64,000 nucleotides of DNA from Benincasa hispida (Eukaryota; Streptophyta; Magnoliopsida; Cucurbitales; Cucurbitaceae). A model generated the notes under the pieces. The model did not search any database. It saw only the letters and a program-made list of their open reading frames with translations, and had not been told where the DNA came from. Location of the stretch: assembly GCF_009727055.1 (NCBI RefSeq), contig NC_052353.1:61179371-61243370 (forward strand), in the 5' to 3' direction. The translations under genes and the position numbers were made by a program. This document shows, one piece after another, positions 46,413-58,200 of the stretch (positions are counted from its first letter, which is position 1; each line of letters opens with the position of its first letter).

Positions 46413-47932
46413 TGAAGGAACGGTGAAGTTCTACAGCAGCAGCGGGATCCTTTCCAATTTTCATATTTCACTTAATCAAAATTTTCAGAATAGAATTATG
46501 CATTTAAATAAGAAATTACAACATGCTTTGATGGAAGGAAGGGAAAAGAACAACTTACCCTTGAAGCCAAAAGGTTTTCACATAATTCCTTCTCCAGTCA
46601 CGAACTATTTGAAACTCGAACAAAAATACCGCAATCTAAATGGCCACCACCACAAGAAAACCTCTTGTATTCTCTGTTAAGGTTTGAGAATAAGCAGGAG
46701 TGGTTGGCTAAACAACATTTTGGGAAGAGGGAGGAGATTTTGAGATGAAGAAGAAAACTTAATTGTCTTCTCTATGTTGTTGGGAGGTTTTTCAAAAAGA
46801 ATCACAGAGAGACATTATCCACTGTGAAGAAGATTAAGAAAAAAAAATTTGAACTCCCCCACTTACACGTTCTATCAAGAGAAAAAACAGGGGAAAGATA
46901 TAACTCCCTCTTTTATTAAATTAAAAAAATTAATTAATATATATAATTATATAATAACTACTTTATTATATATATATATATTATACTATATGTTATATCA
47001 AATATAACACATAACTTATGGTTATTATATTGTAACAAATACAATATAACCTATAGTTTATTTCTCTCAATAATTCATGGTATTAGTATAAATCACATTT
47101 ATACTAAATTTAATTATATGAATCTCATCCATAAAATTAGTATTTGAAACACATTCAAATATTTAATTCCTTTCAAAATAAACTTTATGTTATAATGTAT
47201 CGAATACATTATATTAATTATATCACATATAATTTATTTAATTAATTATATCACATATAATTAATTCTCTCAATTAATTTGAATCGTTCAAATTAATCCA
47301 AAATTAATTTTTAATTATCCCTATTGAGCTACAAAAGAGATCTCATGGACCTGTAGATTGAAGCTTCGATGGTACTTAGATAATTAATTAAACTCTTTAA
47401 TTAAATTACCCAACATCCATTGATTGTCAGTTACTCTACTAAAGACTGATAGCTGACCTTTTCGCACTACAGATATATTTTTGTGTCCATTGGATATGAC
47501 CAGTCAACAGTGAGATGACCCTTCACAAATTGCTCAGTTCAGCTAGGCCAAAATTACCCTTTTTCCCTTTTAGTTACATCTAACTCCTTAAGTACCATTG
47601 ATATCTCTAATGAATAATAAGTCATAGTCCAACTATGACCAAATCCTTCTCTAGTCAAGAGAGGGTGTGGCCACATTGTTCAAGCCTCGAAATCAGCCCT
47701 TAAGGGAGTAATTTATCTACTTATTCTGACTTCAGGGAATGAGTGAATTCCATCTTGTATAGTTGTGTTCCCAATTCCCTAATCAGATGAATCCCCAAAA
47801 TGGTTGGCATATTAAGTCAGCGATCTGGCCACTCTCACCCATGCAAATCAAACTCACTCAGGATTCAGGTCATGCCACCTATGATCATCCTGGTGAAATG
47901 TAAATCTAATTAACGATGTTATTGTTGGGGTT
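46413..47932 (-). repeat. E-type LTR, minus orientation, truncated
   Basis: It starts TGAAGGAACGG on plus, the same tip as LTR C. It contains the shared module (GGACCTGTAGATTGAAGC, CCATTGGATATGACC, GAGTGAATTCCATCTTG). It is interrupted at GATGTTAT by the plus-orientation E LTR at 47933; the rest of it (about 400 bp to its U3 tip) was not found. The frame 46378-46680 is inside this repeat. Confidence 0.7.
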
Positions 47933-47952
47933 GATACCCTAAATCTCGTAGG

Positions 47953-50402
47953 TGTTGGGAATGACCTAAACTCGCAGTTCATAAATGTTGTTAACATATT
48001 CTATTTATCAATAAAATATTGCTGAGTTTTTTTTTTTATTGATATTACATCCTTGTTGGATTTTATGTCCTAAAACTCGTAGTTTGTAAATTAATAAACA
48101 TATTCTATTTTGTTTTTTGATAAAGTTGTTATTGAAATTGTAATCTTGAATCCAATAAACTAAGGTTCTGAGACTATTTAATGTAGTTTGAACTTTATGT
48201 AGTGACATAAATGTGGATCAAGTTCAAATATATAGCCAAAATGGTCTATCTATATGAATAAGATTGGGCACCTTATTCTGGGGATACTATGGATGCGGCC
48301 CATTTTGTAGTTAGTACAAACGATGTGATCCTGAATCTTTCATATGGAGATACATGAGTAGGGGCATCCTATGCAATGAGTTTGCAAAAGACTGAACCAT
48401 GAAATAGTCACTTTTTACGTTCTAAATGTCGTTTTATGATAAAACTGACTATTTTGTTAATTGATGACCTAGGTAACTTAATCTTAATCCTGAGCTAACT
48501 ATGAACTCCTGTTCACTCGGAATTTACTGTTTTTTCTTACTTTTTGCATGCTAATTTCCTTTAAATTAAAAGCAATTAGAGTGTAATTAGATCCTTATTC
48601 CGCTGCGTATGTCTCGTGTTCTATCACTTCTATGAAAATCCAATGAACGAATCCATGACTATAACATGAATACTTTAACTTTATGTGGTGACATAAAAAT
48701 GGATCAAGTTTTAGTATGTAGCCAAAATGGTCTATAAGTATATGGATGAGATTGGGGTCATCATCCTGGTGACACTATTGAATGTGACCCATTCTGTATA
48801 CTGATATAAATGATGTGATCCAAAACTCATTCATGTAGAGACATGTGAGTGGAGGCATCCTATGCAATGAGTTTGCATAAGACCGGACCTCGAAATAGTC
48901 TCTTTTCTTTATAACAACCATTTACTGTTAAAACTGACTATCTTAAACTCAATGACCTAAGGTAACTCGATCTTAATCCTGAGCTAACTATAAACTCCTG
49001 TTTATTCGGGATTATCCTTTGATCTGCATAGGTGAAAGTAGTCCAACAGCACTGCTCAATAAGCCTCCCATTTTGGGGATAAGACCGGGTAGATATCTGG
49101 GGACATAGTCTTGCAATATGGAATTCACTCCTACTTGATTTAGAGTTAGCATATGGGTTGTTTTCTTTAGCACTGATTCTTTGTCTTGAACAACGGGGCC
49201 CCGCCCTCTCATAAAAGAGAGGTTATGATTTATAAGTTGGACTATAAATCAATTGTTCAATAGAGGATCAGTGGGAGTTTAAGGAGCAAGATGTGTTTAC
49301 AGGGGTAAAACAGTAATCTTTTACCCAACTGTAAATACGACTGACCTGTGAAGGATTGACTTACCAATTCTGGTTAAAATGAACAGAAATATATCTACAG
49401 TGAGGAAAGTGTAACTATCGAGCTATAGTGGAATGTCTTGGTAGTTAACGAATAGTGACTAATTCGGTTCAAAGAGTGTAACCAATTAATTACAAGTCGT
49501 TGGAGCTCATGATCTGTAGGTCCATAAGGTCCCTCTATTAGCTCGTAATTTAGATTAGTAAATTGAGTAATCTTGATAAGATTTGAAATTAGGGTTTAGA
49601 ATTTGAAATGTTTAAATTCAATTAGGGTTTCTATCTATTGTATTCGATACAATTAAAATGTTTGATTTTATTGAAATTAAACGAAATTGGAGAAACGATT
49701 AATGTTTAAAATATGATTTAAATATTAATTGAATAATATTAATTTCATAACTAATTTAATATTTAGATATTAAATTAACAAAATTAATTAAAATGTTTAA
49801 TTAATTAGTTTTATTTAAAAATTAATTAATTGAATTAATTTTTTAATAAAACTAATAAATGAAATTAAATGAGTTTAATATTAAAATGGTTTTAGAAATC
49901 ATTTTTAGAAAAACCTTTTGAAAATTGGTTTTCAAAGTGGAGATTTTCAAAATGTTAGAAATCTCCACTATGTATTGAACTTTCTTATTCACATCTCCAT
50001 TTTCTCCATGAAGTAGGAGTTGCCTTTCATGCAAGCCATGAATTTGCATGGTGAAAGCTCTATAAATTGGAGAGCTCAGCTGAATTATGATTCATGCTTA
50101 CAAGAGCTTCTAAAAGAACTCTGCAGAAACCTCCCTCTTCAAATCTCATATACAATCAGCTTAATTTAGTGTTTCCACCACACAATCCTTGCAGAGAATA
50201 TTTTGGTGGTTATCTACTTGAAGGTTGAAGCTCTTTCACATGGAACTCAGTTGAACTTGAAGAGGATACTTCAATGATATTGTGTTCAGCAAACCCTCTT
50301 CTGTAAAAGTTACTTTGAAGCATGTTTTAAACTCAAATTAAGTATGATTAGAGTGCTTATTGATTCTACTTTTTCTTTGCTACACGTTAATATACTCTAA
50401 CA
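47953..50402 (+). repeat. Solo LTR D with nested B-type LTR
   Basis: Perfect GTAGG duplications (47948-47952 and 50403-50407). It starts TGTTGGGAATGACC and ends TACTCTAACA. Without the insert it is about 1.88 kb. Its first half matches the 3' LTR of element G (60295-61140) inverted: GAAAATCCAATGAACG, TTTAACTTTATGTGGTGAC. Confidence 0.9.
48054..48626 (+). repeat. B-type LTR, internally deleted, inside LTR D
   Basis: It starts TGTTGGATTTTATGTCC and ends CGTGTTCTATCA, matching both tips of B's LTR (20029 and 18121). It is only 573 bp against 1909 bp; the join is near 48528 (CACTCGGAATTTACTG then TTTTTTCTTACTTTTTGC). Flanks ATCCT and CTTCT are poor duplications. Confidence 0.8.
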
Positions 50403-52258
50403 GTAGGGTTCTATAGTTTGTAAACTTTGTATGAACAAACTTTTATGTGATTAATAATATATGATATTTTATTCACTTTGTCTATAAAATATGTGATATT
50501 TTAGTTACATTAACTACAAACCAATAAACTAACATCCAAGGTTATCATTGTAACTTAAACATGTATGTGGAGACATACAGGTGGATCATGTTTAAGTGAT
50601 AACCTAAATGGTCTGTTATATATGGATAAGGTTGGGTACCTTATCCCGGTGATACTACGAGTATGGCCCATTTTGTAGGTGTTACAATTGTTGTAAAGTG
50701 CTACAAATGATCTGATCCTAATCATTCATGTATTAGACATGCAAGTGGAGATATTCTATACAAAAGAATTTGTATAAGACCGGACCACGAAATGTTTAGT
50801 CTCATTATATAACACCATTCATAATGGAGACTTACATCTCACCAGGATGACCATAGGTAACATGACTTCAATCCTGAGTGAGTTGTGAACTCTTGCCTAT
50901 GAGGGTGGTCCTTTGATTTGTGTGGGTAAGAGTGGCGGATCGTCGACTCAACAAGTTTACCATTTTCGAGATTCGTCTGATTGGAAAACTGGGAATACAG
51001 CTACACAAGAGGGAATTCACTCCTTCCTCAAAGTAGGGGTAAGTAGATAAATTGCTCCCTTAAGGGTTGATTCCGAGTCCTGAACAATGTGGTGACACTC
51101 CCTCTCCTGGCACGATAGGGGTTTAGTCATAGTAGGACTATAATCTATTGTTCATTAGAGAAATCAGTGGTACTTAAAAAGTTAGATGTAACTATAGAGG
51201 CATACGGTAATTTGGTCCAGTTGTACTTACGAGCAATTTATGAAGGGTCATCGTACTATTGATTAGTTATATCCAATGGACATAGAAATATATCTGTAGT
51301 GCAAAGAGTGCAGCTGTCGATCTTTAGTGGAGTGTCCGATAGTTAATGGATGGTCGATAATGTAATTAAAAAGTTTAATTAATTATTCATGTACCATTGG
51401 AGCTTCAAGCTACAGGTCCATAAGGTCCCTTTAGCAACTCAAAAGAATTTAGCTGAGAATCAGTTTTTGGGTTAATTTAAATTGTTCAAATTAATAAGAG
51501 GGATTTAATTATATATGATATAATTAAATTATTTCAATTATATATGATAAAATTGTCATAATGTATTTGCTATATTATAGTTTAATGGAGGAAATAAATA
51601 TTTGAATGAGATTCATAGTTGTTAGATTTAATATAAATATGATTTATATTAAATGCCATAAAATAGAGAAAAGAAACTATAGTTTATGTTGTATGTAATA
51701 CAATATTAAAACTATAGGTTGTATGTTATATTTGATATAACATATAGTTTAATATAAATATAATATGATAAGTTTTAGTTATTATATTTATTTATTTTAT
51801 TTTATTATTTTGAATAATAACTTCCTCTTTTCTCTCCAACCATCTTAGTGGGTGGTTATTGGTTTTGTGGCAAAAATGAATAAAAGAAAAATTAGTTTTC
51901 TTTTTCTTACTTTAACACACATATGGCTAACATTGGTTTTTGGCTAAATGATTGAGTGAAGAGAAAAGTTATGTGTGCTTCAATCTTCTTCTTCCTCCAA
52001 ACTTAAACAATCCCTCTTAACCAAAATAGTCAGAGCCCACCACTCCTGGGTTCTCACCCCGAGAATACCAAAGGTTCATTGTGGTAGTGTCCTCTATGTT
52101 TGGTTCGAGAAGTTCTTAAAGAAGGTCTTCAAGAGTTGCTAAGTTCATGACTGTACAAGGGAGTTACGTGTAGAGAAAAGGTCTTTAAAGGTAATGTATC
52201 TTGAACCATTTTTCTTGTATCAAGCATGCTTAATTTATTTTGAATGCATATCTTGTAA

Positions 52259-52848
52259 GATGAGAAGAGTCTATCGTACAGACGAATTCTCAATCGTTTA
52301 GAAGAAGGCAAGCTATCGTATAACAAAATCCCCATGATCGTTTAGCTACGACCAGCTGAGTGAACTATCGTGTAGTGTCACTCCACGATCGTTTAGTCTC
52401 TCTTTCAGCTATCATTTAATGAATCCAATTCACTTGACAGCGACCCATGAGTATTTGCCGAGAATAGCAACTCTAGCAAATCTTTTAGCAAATCTCTACT
52501 AAATTTAGGAAAACATTTTTCTTTTTATCTTACGGTTACCATGAAAACCACCAATAACCTCCCACTCAATTGGTTATTAGAGAAAAAGATATAACTATCC
52601 AATAATTAGTATTATGATAAATATATATGATAACCAACTTACCATATTATATTTATACCCTATAGTTTTAATATTTCATCTCATGAAACATATAAACCAT
52701 AGTTCTTTTTCTATTTCATAGTACTTAATGTAAATCTCATTTACATTAATCTTCCACTTGATATGTTTCATACATTACACCGATCATATCATATATAATT
52801 GAATTTCTTTTTGTCAATTTGAACATTTCAAATCAACACCAAGAACTG
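52259..52848 (-). repeat. C/E-type LTR fragment
   Basis: It contains ATCGTTTAG-type repeats (52270-52400), a CACTCAATTGGTTATTAGAG segment and GTCAATTTGAACATTTCAAA, in LTR C order on the minus strand. Both ends are truncated. At about 52848 it joins D-type sequence, so it may be part of a mosaic LTR or a deletion scar. Confidence 0.6.
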
Positions 52849-53009
52849 ATTCGTTAACTATCAAGGTCCACCACTATAGCTTGATAGTTACACTCTCCTC
52901 ACTGTAGATGTATTTCTGTCCATTTCGACCATAATCAATAAGTCGATCCTGAAGGATAATATATTTACATTGCAATAAATGCTTTATACACATTAAAAGA
53001 GATAGTATA

Positions 53010-53340
53010 TTTACATTGCAATAAACACTTTAAAGAAATAAGTTCCTCTTTAGTTCGTGAACAATATATACATCATTCAAAATAAGAAACCTATTCTGTA
53101 AAGCTAACTGGAGCCCTCCCACTGTCGCAACTGAGATGACGTGCCCGGTGCCTACTTGCATCGTCATCTCACCGACCTCCGGCTATCGCCAAGATCTAAT
53201 CCCCTAAAAAGAAGAACAAACATGTTTAGTGGCCCCGAATCAATTATCCAAGCTGAATCATCATTCTCCACTAAACAAGTTTCGAGAACTAGTAAATCAT
53301 ATTTACCTTTATCGGCCTTGGCTGCTTTCTTTTCTTTCAG
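53010..53340 (-). pseudogene. Copia element F protease remnant
   Basis: On minus: GKYDLLVLETCLVENDDSAW then IIDSGPLNMF, where the family has IIDSGATNH; the catalytic D-S-G survives but the following residues are damaged. After a frame break come VGEMTMQVGTG-like residues. The tail contains a tandemly repeated AGTATATTTACATTGCAATA unit (near 52957 and 53007). Confidence 0.65.
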
Positions 53341-53373
53341 ATACCGAGGATAGTTCCTCTTCCAGTGTCCATC

Positions 53374-54173
53374 CTAGTTGCAGTGGAAACACTTTCCCTT
53401 TTCAACCGGTGGATGCCTCCTTGGGGCGACAGGCGATAGGTTAGCAGGCGCCTTCCCTTTTCCCTTACCATTCTTCTTCTTCTTCCCCTTTGCAAAGTTA
53501 GAAGTAGAAGGTGTAGACTTTGTTCCTGAGGTCAAACCTCTATGGAATGTCCTGAAGAATGAAGCAACATTTGCCTCACCCTTATTCTTCTCCTTACTTT
53601 TCAGTAAAGATTGGTAGGTCTGTAACTCGAGGAGAGTTGTAAGGTTATATTTCACTTTGTTAAGAATCACATTGCTAACAAAGTGCAGGAAGCTCTCCGA
53701 CAATGAATGCAAGACTATGCTAACCTGGTTTCCCTCATCGATGGTAGACCCATTCAACTCCACCACATTAAAGTGGACCATCATGTTAAGCACATGTTCA
53801 CGAACAGGGGTGCCTTCTTCTAATATATATTTAAGAGCCTCATGCATAAGCTGTTTAAACGGTTGTCTGAACATCCCCTGCAGGGACTCCATGATCTCAC
53901 GCGTTGAGACCATAGGCTCATGTTTCTTAGCCAAGACTTTAGAAAGACTTGCCAAGATGTAGGCTCGGGCCTTCTCATTGCCCATGTCCATCGCTCATAT
54001 GCCTCTCGAACATTTCGAGCGGCATTTGGAGCTAGAATAAGAAGACAGGTGTTCGTGAGAGCGAACATGAGATCCTCGATGATTAGGATCGTCGTGATCA
54101 TGTGTTTCCATGTTGTGAAATTATTGCCAATTAGTTTTTCAGCACTTAACAAAACCAACGTGGCTGTTGCCAT
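53374..54173 (-). pseudogene. Copia element F gag
   Basis: It starts MATATLVLLSAEKLIGNNFT and reads into AYERW, then shifts frame at about 54000 to continue as MGNEKARAYILASLSKVLAK (frame 53374-53991, 205 codons). A basic KGKKKKNGKGKGKAP stretch precedes the zinc knuckle CFHCN, followed by a stop and DGHWKRNYP, where the last Cys of the knuckle reads Tyr. The UBN2-like helical Gag body (KQLMHEALKYILEEGTPVRE) is well preserved. Confidence 0.85.
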
Positions 54174-55715
54174 TTTGAAAAAGAGTTGTTGCTAAAAATA
54201 CGAACAAAACTTTATTAGATTTTGCTAAACCATTTTTAACCCAATCAGTTTTGCAAAACAGTTTCAAGTACCCTAAGTTATAGACTTTTATTTTGCAATG
54301 ATGCCCCAGTGAGACGGGACAAACGTCATCGGTGGGGTAATCAGATGTCCCTTCGCTGGGATGAGACATTCTCAACCATTAGGCAGAACGAATTCTTGGA
54401 ATTGAACCTAACAGCCAACATTTTTCGGTCCAAAATTGTTAACCTTTAACAATTTTGTGTAAGTGTGACCCCTCGTTTTCGGTGGTAGAGTCTCGCCCTA
54501 ATGAGCCCACCATAGGGAAGAAGTAGATTAGGACAAGAGACTAAGTTACCTTATCCTCTTACAGGAGATCAAATAAAGAAATATGCAAACTACCATCCTT
54601 TAGGGGGACACTCCCAGGGTGCCTCGAGGCGATGCATAGTAACTTTATTCATCCTAACTAGGGAGACCGAGGGATATGTTGTCGCACTTCCTACTCCCAG
54701 TTACTATGAACACTCTCTCCATCCACCTTGATATTGACCTACCCAAATACCATCCGTTAGGAGACACGCCAAAGGTGCCTCGAGGTCAAGGGTAGATCTC
54801 ACGGTGTGGACTATTTAGGAGAAACGTGAAAGGTTTAAGTGAAGCATCTTATACCCTAAGTACCTCCCACTGAATGTTCTACCTAGGGGTTCATTAACTT
54901 AGACAATCTGGCTACTGATTTTAGTCTAACAATCTGGCTACTGATTTTAGACTAAGTCATCTTTTTAAAACTCTGCTCATAAACAACACTTGTCTATGAA
55001 ATAGAAACAAATTCAAGTAGTCACATTTAAACACTTCAATGGACTGTCCTTAACTTGCATGCATGCATCAAATCTATCTAATTCACCTTTCCAGGTAAGT
55101 TTCCAGGTAGGGGTGTTACATTTCCGTCAACTTAAATACCCCATCCTAGACAGAACCCGCCTTAAACAAAAGGTCCCTTATAGATATATTTGCTACACTT
55201 TAACTTTTTATTAGCTAATTTAATCCTATTAAAATGATTAAAAGATTAAAGCCTTAGGGTTGCTAATCATATTAGAACCGTGATCTTAGGTCTATGTGAT
55301 CCAAGTAAACATTTTAAAACCATGAATTAAACATAAGTGAGCATGCATGTCTTTCTTATTTCTTTTAGTTCTAATTTCTCTTTAACTTTTAAAAAGAAAC
55401 AACTAAAAAACCATTGCGCACAACGAGGTGTTTATAACGCTTATAAAGAAACCTATATGCCATGCTTCATGTAATGTCTGGTCATTACTATATATAACTT
55501 TTATATAAAACATAATAACCAAGAAAACATGTTTTCATTCATCCTTATAGTATAAAAATTATAATATAAAGATGATGCATGTTAATGTTTTCTATGCATG
55601 CATAAATATAACTCTTATATTATATGATACATGAGCATGCTCTTACATAATTAAATCATGCTTCTCTAAATTATAACATTTACAATAAAGAGATGATGCA
55701 TGACCAATGCATAAT
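54174..55715 (-). other. Leader of element F, gag-proximal part
   Basis: Non-coding. Similar to the leader of B and to 13250-13950 inverted (GTAGAGTCTCGCCCTAAT, CACTCCCAGGGTGCCTCGAG, AGATCTCACGGTGTGGAC). It contains a CAATCTGGCTACTGATTTTAG unit in direct duplicate at 54904-54946. The target duplication ATAAT of the solo L1 LTR is at 55711-55715. Confidence 0.6.
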
Positions 55716-57374
55716 TGATGCGTTGTTTTATGAGGTGGAATTATGGAATGAAATGCGGTAATGGAATTGCCTTGAGCAATCAAGCTTTCTCAACAAAATC
55801 TAAGTATAAACTCCACTGAGTTTCCTGGTAAGTCCAGGGTTGAACTCAGGAACTTAGGAAAACAATATTGGTGATAATTTTTCACGAAAACCTTGTGATA
55901 ACCGGTAACTCAAATAGTTGTTTAGTGTTGTTGGTTGCGGTAATGAAATAAATAAATGCGGCAGATTTGAGAAGAGTTTGATTATGCGATAAATGCACTG
56001 AGTATGCGGATGAACGGATTGATAAGGTCTTTAACTAGCGTTACCTGGGAATGTGTCAAACTATGCGATCATGCTACACTCATACACAGCAAGTCATTTT
56101 CCAATGCAAATGCGGTGCTCCTAAGTCTAGGACGCATGTGTTGAATGCGAAAGTGTCCATAGAGCATATTCCTAAGTCTCTACTCTTTTCCTATGCAATG
56201 ATGCAAGATGCACACAAAGACAAGATGACCGCACACAATCATATCCTATCTCAAGGATGCATGCAAACAGTGCTTATTCCTAAGCTCCTATCTCTTGATT
56301 ATGCGTTCTAATCTGACTCTCCCGAGCCTAGATTCTAACCTGACTTTTCCAAGCCTAGATCCTGTCCTTAGACTACCCTCCCGAGTATCTCTAATGGACG
56401 AATGAAGCATACATAATACAAGACAATCGCATAGAATGAAGATCCCCAGTTATGCTAGCTAAGTGCTTCTCAACCCATTCAACAGATTTAGCTACTCATG
56501 CGTAATAAACAGAGAGTGAACAGATATAGAGAAGTAAATTCCATTTCTATAAATGAGTTGAATACAAAATAACAATGGAAGATAAAGGTAGAGAGTCCGA
56601 TAGCAATCCCTTGCTGCCCAAGGCTTTTACACTGGCAACTCTATTCGGTTCAAAAGATATTCCTGCTTCCACAGGAGTTGGCCCTCTCTCTGATCATGAT
56701 GCTTCTGGCACTTTCCCAAGCTTACCAGAATGATCTATTGGCACAATCTTCTTCTCTCACTTCTGCCTTAGAATAAAAGAAAATCTAAGAACAAGGCTAA
56801 ACTATCTAAGTAAAATTCTCTACTCTCCGAACTCCTGAACTGAAGGTTGCCTTCGGTATTTAAAGAGCCTTCGGGGTGAAAGGCGGCTTTTCTCTTATGA
56901 TTGCACAGATGGGATGGATTTCATTCTCTGACTGATGCGTCGAATATTTGTCATCGAAAATCTGAGTGTACTTGTTATCATTAGCGGCTTGTCAACTTAA
57001 TTCTGATTCGACCGTCATTAGCTTTCTGTCCCATCGTGATTAATTATGCTTTTCACCTAGATGCGCCCACCAAGTTGCGTCAGCTCTATGCGGCAATCCT
57101 TCTTGAGCAGATGTTTGCAAGCACGAATCACCATAAATCCTTGCGGTAATACTGTGCTCGACCATTGATTTCTTGTGATCGCACTTTTCGCCTTGCATCA
57201 ACGCATATTCTGCATAAAAATACAAAAATTAACTATTTCTATGCGATGAACGCATGCGACCGCAATGTTATAAACTTAATGCTTTTTGGATGCAATTTAA
57301 CATATTTTATCAACGCAAGCCAGCATTGTTTAAGAACTTAGCAGTGTAATAACGTACATTTCTGCCTGTTATCA
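55716..57374 (-). repeat. Solo L1 LTR inside element F leader
   Basis: TGATGC at 55716 and TTATCA at 57374, 1659 bp, with flanks ATAAT (55711-55715) and ATAAC (57375-57379). Colinear with 11234-12884. The terminal hairpin is worn (7 of 10 pairs) but keeps the TTTC (GAAA) loop at 57359-57362. Confidence 0.85.
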
Positions 57375-57379
57375 ATAAC

Positions 57380-58185
57380 CTAAGGTGGGATTTACTATAT
57401 GTTTATACTATATGACATATTAAAAACATACATCGCATGTAATTAATAAAGGATTAATGGACTGAGATGAGCCTTTACAAAAATCGGAATGAAATAACCC
57501 TATCTATTACATTTTTCATCGAGCAAATCGGTTCACAGGCGAACCAGGTCTTGAACCGCCAGGAGTACACCATCATGTAGTAAACGCCGAAGGTAGATGA
57601 TTGCCCCACGCACATTAAACGATAGACGCAAAAACTAAATGATAGCATAGACGACAACAAAGTTGCGAAGTTTGATCATCTATGCAATCGCTCAACGCAG
57701 CGATAGGTAACCGAATTACCTTACGTTAATAAGTGATCGTTGAGTCAATTACTAAGCGATAAAGCTTGCAGACCTAAACGATCGTCTAGTGCGCGCGAGC
57801 ATTAAATGATATGCGAGCATCCCATCGTCTACACAGCCCAATACTCAGCGATTGCGTACCCGAGTCCACACGATGCGATCAACCCTTGATCGTCTCCTTC
57901 CTCGAAGAACTGCAACGCTTTCTCTGATCTTCTTCACGAATGACTCAAAACTCAAACAGACTTTAAATTACAGACTCGATAACGATTATTAATGCCCAAA
58001 AACGCAGGGGTCTTTACAGACAACCGTAAATGTAATAGAATTAAATCAAACCAAGGCTAACATACACGAAAACATCCATTAATGCACACATCCACAGCAA
58101 TTTAACGATTAAACAGAGTAGAAATGCACCCACCAAGAATGTATATGTAATTCGTTGAAACAATGAAATTGGAATATGAGAACCT
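57380..58185 (-). other. Leader of element F, LTR-proximal part
   Basis: Non-coding stretch between the solo L1 LTR and the primer site. It has CTAAACGAT / GATCGTCTAG-type words (57600-57900) like those in the LTR. The frame 57475-57660 shows no domain. Confidence 0.55.
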
Positions 58186-58186
58186 G

Positions 58187-58198
58187 ACTCTGATACCA
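58187..58198 (-). other. Primer binding site of element F
   Basis: Minus strand reads TGGTATCAGAGT, initiator tRNA-Met type with one change, two bases inside the LTR starting at 58201. Confidence 0.85.
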
Positions 58199-58200
58199 AT

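Larger units (their letters stand above)
47933..52258 (+). repeat. E-type LTR, plus orientation, with nested LTRs
   Basis: It starts TGTTGGGGTTGATACCC. After 20 bp it is split by LTR D and resumes at 50408 (TTCTATAGTTTG), running through the shared module at 50590-51450 to about 52258. The 3' tip is missing. Its sequence is largely the inverse of 46413-47932. Confidence 0.75.

Noticed and set aside
46378..46680. 100-codon plus-strand frame
   Set aside because: It crosses the junction between the A-family fragment and an E-type LTR, so it cannot be an ancestral gene.
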